NCBI GenBank assembly: GCA_046293075.1
Contig: JBKBPL010000001.1
Coordinates: 186,001 to 250,000 of the forward strand
From: Ga0077530 sp046293075
Lineage (GTDB): Bacteria > Pseudomonadota > Alphaproteobacteria > Rhizobiales > Hyphomicrobiaceae
Reading direction: 5' to 3'
Length of the DNA stretch: 64,000 nt
Under the pieces are notes generated by a model. The model made no database searches. It was not told where the DNA came from and worked only from the letters and a program-made list of their open reading frames with translations. Positions 54,078-62,376 of this stretch are shown here, one piece after another; positions within the stretch are counted from its first letter, which is position 1; the number at the start of each line of letters is the position of its first letter. A program made the translations under genes and the position numbers.

Positions 54078-54641
54078 TTATGCGCCCCTGAACCGCACCA
54101 GCACCGCCTGCGTATCGCCCCACGTGCGCTGGTCGATGAGATTGTAGGGCGGCGGGATGGCGAGGCTGATGCCCTTGCGCTCTTCGAGCACGCAGAGCGC
54201 GTCCGGTACGAGCCATCCGCCTTCTGCAAGGGCGGCGAGCGCCTTCTCGCCGAGGCCCTTGCCATAGGGCGGATCAAGGAAGGCGACGTCAAACGGCGCC
54301 ATCGTGCCCGCCGCGCCGAGGTCGGTTGCATCGCGCCGCCAGACCTTGGTCACGCCTGTCAGTCCAAAGGCCTCGATATTGCGGCGGATGAGACCGCGCG
54401 CCTCTGCCGCTTCCTCGACAAAGAGGCAGAAGGCGGCGCCGCGCGAGAGCGCCTCGATGCCCATGGCGCCGGTGCCGGCGAAAAGATCGATCACGCGCCC
54501 GCCCTCGATCCGTGCAACGGGATCCCCGTGCAGCAGCCAGTTGAAGATGGCTTCGCGCACGCGGTCGGAGGTGGGCCGGATGGCGTCATCGCGCGGCGCC
54601 GCGAGCGTGCGTCCACGCAACCTGCCGCCGACGATCCTCAT
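54078..54641 (-). CDS. rsmD: RsmD, 16S rRNA guanine-966 N2-methyltransferase
   Basis: A 187-residue SAM-dependent methyltransferase. It begins MRIVGGRLRGRTLAAP, has the binding loop VIDLFAGTGAMGIEALSRGA and the catalytic NPPY-type motif FLDPPYGKGLGEKAL. Length is typical. It overlaps the upstream pseudouridine synthase gene by four bases, a conserved pairing of two rRNA modification enzymes in Alphaproteobacteria. Confidence 0.95.
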   Translation of the reverse strand: MRIVGGRLRGRTLAAPRDDAIRPTSDRVREAIFNWLLHGDPVARIEGGRVIDLFAGTGAMGIEALSRGAAFCLFVEEAAEARGLIRRNIEAFGLTGVTKVWRRDATDLGAAGTMAPFDVAFLDPPYGKGLGEKALAALAEGGWLVPDALCVLEERKGISLAIPPPYNLIDQRTWGDTQAVLVRFRGA

Positions 54642-55639
54642 GGCGCGTCCTTTGGTTTCCTGGCGCGCGTACGTCGCGCCTCGGCGTCGCTCTCGCGATC
54701 CACGAGGCCGAGCGCGCGCGCGACGCGCGGGCCGAGCTGGTCAGCGAGGACACGGCGCCGCACGGGCTCAACGGCACCGGGCGCGAGATCGAGAAGCTGG
54801 AAGGGTCCGTAGGAGACGCGGATCAGGCGGTTCACATCGAGGCCGAGGTATTTGAGGATCTTGCGCACCTCGCGGTTCTTGCCCTCGCGCAATGCCATTG
54901 TCAGCCAGATGTTGTGCCCCTGCACGCGATCGACGGTCGCCTCGATGGGGCCATAGCGCGCGCCCTCGACCTCGATGCCCTCCTTAAGCCTGTCGAGTGC
55001 GGCCTGCTCGATACGGCCGTGCGCGCGCACGCGGTAGCGGCGCAGCCAGCCTGTCGCCGGCAGCTCGAGGTGGCGGGCGAGCGCGCCGTCATTCGTCAGG
55101 AGCAGCAGGCCCTCGGTATTGAGGTCGAGCCGGCCGATCGAGACGACACGCGGCATGTCGGGCGGCAGCTTCTCGAAGACGGTGGGCCGGCCCTCGGGAT
55201 CGCGGTGGCTCGTCACGAGGCCGCGCGGCTTGTGGTAGCGCCAGAGGCGAATGGGCTCGGCATCGGGCAGCGGCTTGCCGTCCACTTCGATGCGGTCGCT
55301 CGGGCTGACATCCAAGGCCGCGCTGGTGATCGTCTTTCCGTTCACTTTTACGCGGCCCTCGCCGATCCATCGCTCGGCCTCGCGCCGTGAGCACAGGCCG
55401 GCGCGGGCGAGCGCCTTGGCGATGCGCATTTCCGCCGCCGGGCGGCCGGAGGCCGGCGGTACCTTGCCCCTGCGCCGCAGCGGCGACGATATGGGCGGCG
55501 CGGGCTCGGGGGACGCCCTGGCGGCCGACTTTCCACGCAATCCGCGCGCGCCGGTCCCCGAGGCCGCTTGGCCGGTGCGACCGCTGCCGGCACCAATCCG
55601 GCGCCCGCCCCGGGCGAAGGAGGATCGTGGCGGGCGCAT
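54638..55639 (-). CDS. RluB/RsuA-family rRNA pseudouridine synthase
   Basis: A 333-residue enzyme. About 68 disordered Gly/Arg/Pro residues precede an S4 domain (RIAKALARAGLCSRREAERWI) and the catalytic domain, with Asp in SIGRLDLNTEGLLLLTNDG and LREGKNREVRKILKYLGL. It makes pseudouridine in 23S rRNA (RluB) or 16S rRNA (RsuA); the length of the domain favours RluB. ATG 55639 starts the disordered part; the S4-domain Met at about residue 70 would be the minimal start. The frame stays open further upstream but overlaps divergent tadA. Confidence 0.9.
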   Translation of the reverse strand: MRPPRSSFARGGRRIGAGSGRTGQAASGTGARGLRGKSAARASPEPAPPISSPLRRRGKVPPASGRPAAEMRIAKALARAGLCSRREAERWIGEGRVKVNGKTITSAALDVSPSDRIEVDGKPLPDAEPIRLWRYHKPRGLVTSHRDPEGRPTVFEKLPPDMPRVVSIGRLDLNTEGLLLLTNDGALARHLELPATGWLRRYRVRAHGRIEQAALDRLKEGIEVEGARYGPIEATVDRVQGHNIWLTMALREGKNREVRKILKYLGLDVNRLIRVSYGPFQLLDLAPGAVEPVRRRVLADQLGPRVARALGLVDRESDAEARRTRARKPKDAP

Positions 55640-55721
55640 GGTTGCTATCTCCAGGCTTGAGGCGCGGCTGCATTGGCTGTATCGCGCGCCTGAATGGATG
55701 GCGACACGAGAGCCAGAGCTT

Positions 55722-56186
55722 ATGACACCACCGAACGCCGCAAGCCACATGGATCGCGCGCTTGCCTTGGCGCGCGCGGCCGCCGACGCCGGCGAGGTGC
55801 CGATCGGCACGGTGATCGTCGGGCCGGACGGCAACGTCATCGCGGAGGCCCACAACCTGACGCGCGCCCGCAAGGACCCGACGGCGCACGCCGAGATGCT
55901 GGCCATTCAGCAGGCGACGCAGGTTCTCCAGTCCGAGCGCCTCACCGGCTGCGACATCTACGTGACGCTGGAGCCCTGCCCGATGTGCGCGGCAGCGATC
56001 TCGTTCGCCCGCCTGCGCCGCCTGTACTACGGCGCGGCCGACCCCAAGGGGGGCGGCGTCGAGCACGGCCCGCGCGTCTTCAGCCACGCGACCTGCCACC
56101 ACGTTCCGGAGATCTACCCGGGCCTTGGCGAGCGCGAGGGACGCGCGCTGCTCGAGCGCTTCTTTGCCGGCCTTCGCGAGGGTTAG
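55722..56186 (+). CDS. tadA: tRNA adenosine deaminase TadA
   Basis: A 154-residue zinc deaminase converting A34 to inosine in tRNA-Arg(ACG). The zinc motifs are TAHAEMLAIQQA (His and catalytic Glu) and PCPMCAAAISFARL (two Cys); GAADPKGGGVEHG and FSHATCHHVPE follow. The start could be ATG 55722 or 55749. Its last 107 bases overlap the C-terminal codons of the convergent HExxH protein. Confidence 0.95.
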   Translation: MTPPNAASHMDRALALARAAADAGEVPIGTVIVGPDGNVIAEAHNLTRARKDPTAHAEMLAIQQATQVLQSERLTGCDIYVTLEPCPMCAAAISFARLRRLYYGAADPKGGGVEHGPRVFSHATCHHVPEIYPGLGEREGRALLERFFAGLREG

Positions 56187-56808
56187 GGGCGTCGCCGGCA
56201 TCGCGTTCCGCCCGGCGCCGCGCGGCTTCCGCGGCGATCAGCTCCGGGGCCGGCGTCATCGGGTAGAGGCCGTGCTCGGTGAAAAGCGCACAGAGCGCAT
56301 CGCGGTCTTCGACGACGGTGCGGTAGATCCAGCGGTAGCCCCACTGGGTATCGACGATGCGGTTGGCGCGCGCCCGGCCGATCAGTTCGGCAGTGGCCTC
56401 GACTTCCAACCAGCAGATGACGAGGTGGACATACGTCTGCTCGTAGCTGCGGGCGCCTTCGGGCAGCCAGACCGGCGCCTGGGGATAGCGCCGCACCAGC
56501 TCGTCGAAGAAGGGCGCGACAGGATCGTGGTCGGGCCCGCCGAGCAGCCAGAGGTACCAGTGCATCTGCTCGTGCAGGTAGGTGGAGAGCAGGAGGTCTT
56601 CGGTCTCGGTGAAGCGCGTGCCGAGAGTCAGGATTGGGTGGCTGTACGTCGGCCCGGCGGGAACGATGCGCACATGCCGCGTATATTCGAAGCGCGCGAG
56701 ATCATGGCGGCGGCGGAGCGCGGCGAGCCACGTGCGGATGCGCTCCGCCTCGCGCTCGGCTTCGCCCAAGTCGATATCGATGCGGACGCCGTCGTCCGAG
56801 CCCGCCAT
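56080..56808 (-). CDS. Orphan protein with HExxH motif
   Basis: A 242-residue protein I cannot place in a named family. His79-Glu-Gln-Met-His83 (STYLHEQMHWYLWLLGG) is the zinc-metallopeptidase HExxH pattern; a possible third ligand lies in CWLEVEATAELIG about 40 residues later, as in gluzincins. No signal peptide or membrane span. ATG 56808 has GGGGG five bases upstream; ATG 56835 is an alternative. The last 36 codons, Arg/Ala/Gly-rich, run antisense over tadA, which suggests a late-acquired extension or lost stop. Confidence 0.75.
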   Translation of the reverse strand: MAGSDDGVRIDIDLGEAEREAERIRTWLAALRRRHDLARFEYTRHVRIVPAGPTYSHPILTLGTRFTETEDLLLSTYLHEQMHWYLWLLGGPDHDPVAPFFDELVRRYPQAPVWLPEGARSYEQTYVHLVICWLEVEATAELIGRARANRIVDTQWGYRWIYRTVVEDRDALCALFTEHGLYPMTPAPELIAAEAARRRAERDAGDAPNPREGRQRSARAARVPRARQGPGRSPERGGRSRG

Positions 56809-56952
56809 TGCAGCCCCCACAGAAGAACCGACCATGCCGGATCGGCCCGGGCGCGGGAATGTGGCCTCTCCAGCACTGTGGAAAAGTCGATCGGCGTGCG
56901 CAGCACGCCGGCCCCCTTGACGCACGTCAGAGCGTTGGATGCGCGCCTGAAA

Positions 56953-57720
56953 TCAGTGGGGCGTCTCGTCCTCGAGGCCGGTCTCCCGCCGGCGCTGGCG
57001 GGCGCGTCGGTCGAGCATGTTCAGGCCTTCAATGAGTGCCGAGAAGGCCATGGCTGCATAGATGTAGCCCTTGGGCACGTGCGCGCCGAAGCCTTCCGCA
57101 ATCAGGATCGTGCCGATCATGAGCAGGAAGCCGAGCGCCAGCACCACGATCGTGGGATTCTTGCCGATGAAGTTGGCGAGCGGCGTCGCCGCAACCAGCA
57201 TGGTGATGACGGCGACGACCACGGCGATGACCATGATCGGCACGTGCGGCGTCATGCCGACGGCGGTGATGATGCTGTCGACCGAGAACACGAGGTCGAG
57301 GATCAGGATCTGGACGATGGCGCCGCCGAAGCTCATGGTCGCGACGTCCCGGCCATAGACGTTGGGGGCCGGATCGGGATCGACGCGGTGGTGGATCTCC
57401 TTGGTCGCCTTCCAGACGAGGAAGAGGCCCCCGGCGATCAGGATCAGGTCGCGCCACGAGAAGCCGTGGCCGAGGACCGAGAAGATCGGCGTCGTCAGGG
57501 TGACGATGAAGGCGATGGTCCCGAGCAGCAGGAGGCGCATGATGAGCGCGGCGCTGATGCCGATCCGGCGCGCCATGACCCGGTGCTCCGCGGGGAGCTT
57601 GTTGGTCAGGATGGCGATGAAGATGAGATTGTCGATGCCGAGCACGACTTCCATCACGATCAGCGTGATGAGTGCGGCCCACGCCGCGGGATCCGCGGCG
57701 AGCGTCAGCAGGTAATCCAT
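56953..57720 (-). CDS. TerC-family integral membrane protein
   Basis: A 255-residue membrane protein with seven predicted helices. The paired acidic motifs IVMEVVLGIDNLIFIAILTN and ILDLVFSVDSIITAVGMTPH are diagnostic of TerC (the YjbE/YkoY/Alx group), linked to manganese export and metallation of exported proteins. Original annotations tie it to tellurite resistance, but no ter genes are present. Length is typical of the short TerC form. Confidence 0.93.
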   Translation of the reverse strand: MDYLLTLAADPAAWAALITLIVMEVVLGIDNLIFIAILTNKLPAEHRVMARRIGISAALIMRLLLLGTIAFIVTLTTPIFSVLGHGFSWRDLILIAGGLFLVWKATKEIHHRVDPDPAPNVYGRDVATMSFGGAIVQILILDLVFSVDSIITAVGMTPHVPIMVIAVVVAVITMLVAATPLANFIGKNPTIVVLALGFLLMIGTILIAEGFGAHVPKGYIYAAMAFSALIEGLNMLDRRARQRRRETGLEDETPH

Positions 57721-57814
57721 CGGATCGCGGGCCCTTTCAGGTCCATCGGGTGGGGATCAGAGGACGCAGAATCGCGCAGGATGCGTGCTGGGGCCGTCGT
57801 TCCCACAACGGGCT

Positions 57815-58990
57815 TCAGCGCATGAGTTCCTTCATCGCCTTGTCGAGGCCGTCGAGCGTCAGCGGGTACATGCGCCCCTCCATGAGATCGCTCATGAGCT
57901 TGATCGAGGGCGTCCAGCTCCAATGCTGCTCGGGGACTGGATTGAGCCACACCGCGTGCTCGTAGATGTCGGTGACGCGCCTTATCCAGGCCGCGCCCGG
58001 CTCCTCGTTCATGTGCTCGACAGAGCCGCCGGGCACGGTGATCTCGTAGGGGCTCATCGAGGCATCGCCGACGAATATGACCTTGTAGTCGGCCGGGTAC
58101 TTGTGCAGCACGTCCCAGGTCGGCGTGCGCTCCGTCCAGCGGCGCTTGTTGTCCTTCCACACGAACTCGTAGAGGCAGTTGTGGAAGTAGAAGTGCTCCA
58201 TGTGCTTCATCTCGGCGCGCGCCGCCGAGAACAGCTCCTCGGCGAGCTTGACGTGGTAGTCCATCGAGCCGCCGATATCGAAGAACATGAGCACCTTGAT
58301 GGCGTTGCGCCGTTCGGGCCGCATCTGGATGTCGAGATAGCCCTTGCGCGCCGTGCCCCTGATGGTGCCGTCGAGATCGAGCTCGTCGGCGGCGCCTTCG
58401 CGCGCGAATTTGCGCAAGCGCCGGAGTGCTACCTTGATATTGCGTGTGCCGAGCTCGACCTTGTCGTCGAGATCCTTGAACTCGCGCTTGTCCCACACCT
58501 TGAGCGCGCGGAAGTTGCGGTTCTCCTTCTGGCCGATGCGCACGCCGGCGGGGTTGTAGCCCTCCGCCCCATAGGGCGACGTGCCGCCCGTGCCGATCCA
58601 CTTGCTGCCGCCCTGGTGGCGGCCCTTCTGCTCGGCGAGGCGCTTCTTCAGCTCCTCCATGATCTTGTCCCAGCCCCCGAGCGCCTCGATCTTCTTCTTC
58701 TCCTCCTCGGAGAGATAGAGGCTCGAGATCGCCCGCAGCCATTCCTCGGGAATGTTCGCCTCGATGGCATCGCTCATCAGCTCGAGGCCCTTGAAAACGT
58801 GGCCGAAGACCTGGTCGAACTTGTCGAGGTGGCGCTCGTCCTTCACGAGCGTGGCGCGCGAGAGATAGTAGAAGTGCTCGACGCGCTGGTCGGCGAGGTC
58901 GGCCTCAAGGGCGTCCATCAGCGTCAGGTATTCCTTCAAGGTGACAGGCACCTTGGCGGCCTTGAGCTCATGGAAGAAGGTCACGAACAT
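57815..58990 (-). CDS. CoxE-like von Willebrand A domain protein
   Basis: A 391-residue soluble protein. The N-terminal part is charged and helical (FFHELKAAKVPVTLKEYLTLMDAL ... EEEKKKIEALGGWDKIMEELKKRL) and the C-terminal VWA domain begins KVLMFFDIGGSMDYHVK, whose DxGxS is the metal-site (MIDAS) motif. Such proteins usually work with a MoxR AAA+ ATPase in metalloenzyme maturation; no moxR gene is adjacent. ATG 58990 gives MFVTFFHELK, the usual family start. Confidence 0.9.
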   Translation of the reverse strand: MFVTFFHELKAAKVPVTLKEYLTLMDALEADLADQRVEHFYYLSRATLVKDERHLDKFDQVFGHVFKGLELMSDAIEANIPEEWLRAISSLYLSEEEKKKIEALGGWDKIMEELKKRLAEQKGRHQGGSKWIGTGGTSPYGAEGYNPAGVRIGQKENRNFRALKVWDKREFKDLDDKVELGTRNIKVALRRLRKFAREGAADELDLDGTIRGTARKGYLDIQMRPERRNAIKVLMFFDIGGSMDYHVKLAEELFSAARAEMKHMEHFYFHNCLYEFVWKDNKRRWTERTPTWDVLHKYPADYKVIFVGDASMSPYEITVPGGSVEHMNEEPGAAWIRRVTDIYEHAVWLNPVPEQHWSWTPSIKLMSDLMEGRMYPLTLDGLDKAMKELMR

Positions 58991-59078
58991 GCGCGGGCTC
59001 CGGGGGCGGACGATCGGCCGCTTATAGCATTTCCTTCGGCGGCCGGAACGCGGGATAATAACCAATAAGAATGGCGCC

Positions 59079-59975
59079 TCACGCGCCCCGGCCCCGCCGT
59101 TCGGCGAGCAGGTTGACGATGTTGGCGGCCGCGATCACGGCCCCGCCGATGAGCACGAACGGGTCCAGGGCTTCTGCGTAGACCAGCCAGCCGATGAGGG
59201 CGATGAGCGGCACGCGCAGGTAGTCCATGGGCGTCACGATCGTCGCGTCGGCGAGCGCGAAGGCGCGCGCGATGCAGTAATGGGCGGCGAGTCCGCTCAA
59301 TGAGACGATCACGAGCCAGCCCCACGTGGCCGGATCGGGCCAAGTGAGCCGGCCGAAGGTCATGGCGGCCGTATAGAGGCCCTGGAAGAGTGACAGCCAG
59401 AAGAGGATGGTCAAAGGCCGCTCCGTGCGCGTGAGCTGCTTCATCGCGATATAGGAGAAGGCATAGGCGACGGCGCACGCCAGGGCGGAAGCCGTGCCGA
59501 GGCTGATCGCCATGCCCGCCGGACGGATCACGATGAGTGCGCCGATGAAGCCGAGGACGACGGCAGCGAGGCGGGGCAGCGTCATGTGCTCGCGCAGAAT
59601 GAGCGGCGCCAGCAGCGCGACCCAAAGCGGCGTCGTGAACTCGAGCGCGAAGACCTCGGCGAGCGGGATCTGGGTGATGGCCCAGAACCAGGTGAACTGC
59701 CCGGCGAGGTGGGCTGCGTTGCGCCAAGCGTGCATGCCGGGGCGCCGTGTGGTGAGTACATCCAGCTTCTGCCCCGTCACCAGCGCGACGAGCACGACGA
59801 TCGGCAGCGACATCCAACTTCTGTAGAAGATCATGTCCATGGTCGGCAGCGCGCGCATGGCCTCGCGGCCGGCGACGGCGAGCAGCGAGATCATGGCGAG
59901 CGTGCCGGCCATCCAGAAAGCCGCCAGCAGGGCGGCGTGCCCGGAGCGTGAGGATCGTGCGGTTTCGGTGGTCAT
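59079..59975 (-). CDS. EamA/DMT-family transporter, copy 1
   Basis: A 298-residue ten-helix permease with two EamA repeats: one ending near VVLGFIGALIVIRPAG and the second with LIALIGWLVYAEALDPFVLIGGAVIAAANIVNL. The segment FTWFWAITQIPLAEVFALEFTTPLWVALLAPLIL is typical. Members export or import small metabolites; the substrate is unknown. It lies 19 bases downstream of a second, clearly similar copy. Confidence 0.92.
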   Translation of the reverse strand: MTTETARSSRSGHAALLAAFWMAGTLAMISLLAVAGREAMRALPTMDMIFYRSWMSLPIVVLVALVTGQKLDVLTTRRPGMHAWRNAAHLAGQFTWFWAITQIPLAEVFALEFTTPLWVALLAPLILREHMTLPRLAAVVLGFIGALIVIRPAGMAISLGTASALACAVAYAFSYIAMKQLTRTERPLTILFWLSLFQGLYTAAMTFGRLTWPDPATWGWLVIVSLSGLAAHYCIARAFALADATIVTPMDYLRVPLIALIGWLVYAEALDPFVLIGGAVIAAANIVNLLAERRGRGA

Positions 59976-59994
59976 GGCCTCGGGCTCATGATGG

Positions 59995-60918
59995 TCAGCT
60001 CTCGCCCGCGCGCCGGCGCTCGCCGCGGATGTTCAGGAAGTTGGCGACCACGACAATGATGCCGCCGCCGAGCACCCACAGATCGAGCGGCTCGGCATAA
60101 AGCAGCACCCCGACGGCAGCAATGAGCGGCAGGCGCAGAAAGTCCATCGGCGCCACGATGATCGCATCCGCGTACGTGAAAGCCTTGGCGAGCGCATAGT
60201 GGGCAGTGAGGCCGAAGATGCCGACGGCCGCGAGCCAGCCGAAGGTCGCGAGATCGGGCATGACGAGCCCCTGACCATAGCCGGCGAATTTGCCGCCGTA
60301 GAGGACCGCGAGCCCGATCGGGATCTGCAGGCCCTGCATCCAGAACAGCACCGTAAAGGCAGTGTCGCCGCTCAGCAGGCGTTTCGTGGTGATCATCGAC
60401 AGGGCGAAACCGATCGCCGCGATCATGCCAAACGGCGTTCCCTCGCTGAGCGGGACCGCGCCGGGACGCACCACGATGAGCACGCCGATGAAGCCGAGGA
60501 GCGCCGCGCCGAGCCGCAGCAGGCTGAGCCGTTCGCCAAGCAGCAAGGGGGCGAGAAGCGCGACCCACAGTGGCGCCGTGAACTCGAGCGCCGTCAGCTC
60601 CGCGAGCGGCATGCGGGTGAGGGCGTAGAGCCAGCTGAACTGTGCCGTGAAGTGGATGAGGTTGCGCGTCAACTGGAGGCCGGGCCGCGAGGAGGCGAGG
60701 CTGCCGAAGGACGTGCCCTGCGCCTTCACGATCACGACCAGCACCGCGAAGCCGATCATGGTGCGCCAGACGGCAATCTGGAGGGCGTCGACCCCGCGTG
60801 CCGCCGCCCGGCCGGCAACCGCGATCAGCGTAAAGGAAACGAGCGCGCCGGCCATCCAGACGACAGCCCGGACGATGCGCCCGCGATCATCCGATGGCGC
60901 CTTGGCCTCGACCGGCAT
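59995..60918 (-). CDS. EamA/DMT-family transporter, copy 2
   Basis: A 307-residue permease paralogous to the gene downstream; both share F-W/A-LTxMPLAExxALEFTxPLWVALLAPL and end in a short Arg-rich tail after NIRGERRR. Ten helices in two EamA repeats. ATG 60918 has GGGGAG upstream; the frame is open toward 61113 but without similarity. Divergent from the sHdr operon, so the 254-base gap holds promoters for both directions. Confidence 0.92.
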   Translation of the reverse strand: MPVEAKAPSDDRGRIVRAVVWMAGALVSFTLIAVAGRAAARGVDALQIAVWRTMIGFAVLVVIVKAQGTSFGSLASSRPGLQLTRNLIHFTAQFSWLYALTRMPLAELTALEFTAPLWVALLAPLLLGERLSLLRLGAALLGFIGVLIVVRPGAVPLSEGTPFGMIAAIGFALSMITTKRLLSGDTAFTVLFWMQGLQIPIGLAVLYGGKFAGYGQGLVMPDLATFGWLAAVGIFGLTAHYALAKAFTYADAIIVAPMDFLRLPLIAAVGVLLYAEPLDLWVLGGGIIVVVANFLNIRGERRRAGES

Positions 60919-60984
60919 TCCGGCTCCCCTCCCCTCGGCGGCACGGCTTGCCCGGCCGGCGCCCTCTGCCTGGCGGCGCCATAT

Positions 60985-61035
60985 ATTCACACATGCGAAT
61001 GTTCGGTTGCCGGCTTGCGGCGGCCACTGTATAAG
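60985..61035 (+). promoter_or_regulatory. Promoter and possible operator of the sHdr operon
   Basis: A sigma-70-like promoter reads TTGCCG (61007-61012), 17-base spacer, TATAAG (61030-61035), about 138 bases before dsrE. Just upstream, ATTCACACATGCGAAT (60985-61000) is an imperfect palindrome with perfect ATTC/GAAT ends, matching 12 of 16 positions to its reverse complement. Hyphomicrobium sHdr genes are controlled by ArsR-type repressors (sHdrR, SoxR); whether this site is theirs is inference. Confidence 0.45.
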
Positions 61036-61172
61036 GATTCCAGGCTGCCCCAACAAGGAAGTGCGCCTGACGCTGCGATGCCGCGAAGCTGCCATGCGGC
61101 TCCAGCGCAGCAACGTGCACGGGCAGCGCGGCGCGGGCGCCCGCCCGTGTCCCAGTGATCGGGAGGCACGGC

Positions 61173-61553
61173 ATGGCGAAGAAGCTCGTGATCATCATGG
61201 CAAATACGGACCCGCGCAACGGCGAGGAGCTGGGCGCGCCGATCTTTCAGGCCTCGGTTGCTGCCGCCATGGACTACGAGGTCGAGGTGATCTGCACCGC
61301 GACCGCCGGGCGGCTCATGAAGAAAGGCGTCGCCGAGAATCTGGTCGTCAAGCCGGGCAGCCCCAAGAGCGTGTATGATTTCATCAAGGATGCACATGAG
61401 GCGGGCGTGAAATTCTATTGCTGCTCGCCGAACCTCGACCTCTTCGACATGAAGCAGGAGGACCTTATCCCCGAGTGCGCGGGGATCGTTGGCGGCGCCT
61501 ACCTGATCGAGGAGGTCATGGAGGGGGATGATACCCGGGTGCTGAGCTACTGA
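61173..61553 (+). CDS. dsrE3C: DsrE-family sulfurtransferase of the sHdr system
   Basis: A 126-residue cytoplasmic DsrE/DsrF-like protein starting MAKKLVIIMANTDPRNGEE, six bases after GGGAGG. Adjacent cysteines Cys83-Cys84 in KFYCCSPNLDLF are predicted persulfide carriers. From memory, Hyphomicrobium DsrE3C has paired Cys83/Cys84 with Cys83 active; the match in numbering and in position directly before shdrC1 supports the same subtype. It would relay sulfane sulfur between TusA and the sHdr complex. First gene of the operon, 22 bases before shdrC1. Confidence 0.85.
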   Translation: MAKKLVIIMANTDPRNGEELGAPIFQASVAAAMDYEVEVICTATAGRLMKKGVAENLVVKPGSPKSVYDFIKDAHEAGVKFYCCSPNLDLFDMKQEDLIPECAGIVGGAYLIEEVMEGDDTRVLSY

Positions 61554-61575
61554 GGCCAACAGAGAGGCCTGTCAC

Positions 61576-62334
61576 ATGTCCGAGGCGACCGCGACGCGCG
61601 TGCAGGACTTCATCGGCGATCCGATTTCGGAGGCGCCGCCGGTGCCGCGCGCCAAGCTCGAGGCCATCTTCCGGGACATCCAGGAGGACATGCGCTTCGA
61701 CCATGAGCTCAACGGCTGCCTCAACTGCGGCATCTGCACCGCGACCTGCCCGGCCGCGCACTACTACGACTTCTCGCCGCGCGAGATCGTGCAGCTCCTT
61801 TGGACCGAGAACCTCGAAGGCATCTACGATGCCATGCAAGAGAAGATCTGGTCCTGCGCGCAATGCTACACGTGCGCGGCGCGCTGCCCCTTCCGCAATT
61901 CGCCTGGCGGTCTCGTCATGCTCATGCGCGAGGTGGCCATCAAGCATCAGATGCAATCGGCGAAGGACGTGCTGCGCCCCTTCAGCCGTGTGATGCTCAA
62001 GCTCATTTCGACCGGCAATCAGCTTGCGCCGGACATGATCAATCCCCAGCACTTCGCCGACTGGGGGCCAAACATCTCCAAGGTCAACGCGCCGTTGAAG
62101 CTCTTGCGCAAGGCCATCCCCATGGCGACGCTCAACACCACGGAGACGGCCTGGGAGGTCAATCTCAAGACCTCGGTCGAGCTCTACACCATTTGGGAGA
62201 TGACCGGCGTTCTCGACCAGCTTGAGGGCATCGATGAAAACCTGTTCGACGTGATTACCGATATCATGGAGGAGAAGCGCGAGGACTGGAACGCCTTCCT
62301 CGAGGAGCAGGAGGACGCCGACGAGGACGACTGA
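61576..62334 (+). CDS. shdrC1: sHdrC1, iron-sulfur subunit of the sulfur-oxidising heterodisulfide reductase-like complex
   Basis: A 252-residue HdrC-type protein with two [4Fe-4S] motifs: Cys48-x2-Cys51-x2-Cys54-x3-Cys58 (CLNCGICTATCP) and Cys94-x2-Cys97-x2-Cys100-x3-Cys104 (CAQCYTCAARCP). The helical rest ends in an acidic tail (EEQEDADEDD). In sHdr bacteria it transfers electrons within the HdrC1-B1-A-C2-B2 complex that oxidises protein-bound sulfur to sulfite in the cytoplasm. No transmembrane segment is seen. It is followed by a VOC gene instead of directly by shdrB1. Confidence 0.88.
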   Translation: MSEATATRVQDFIGDPISEAPPVPRAKLEAIFRDIQEDMRFDHELNGCLNCGICTATCPAAHYYDFSPREIVQLLWTENLEGIYDAMQEKIWSCAQCYTCAARCPFRNSPGGLVMLMREVAIKHQMQSAKDVLRPFSRVMLKLISTGNQLAPDMINPQHFADWGPNISKVNAPLKLLRKAIPMATLNTTETAWEVNLKTSVELYTIWEMTGVLDQLEGIDENLFDVITDIMEEKREDWNAFLEEQEDADEDD

Positions 62335-62376
62335 GGCCGATTGGCGGCGGTCGTCATCCTGCGGGTGGACACGCGT

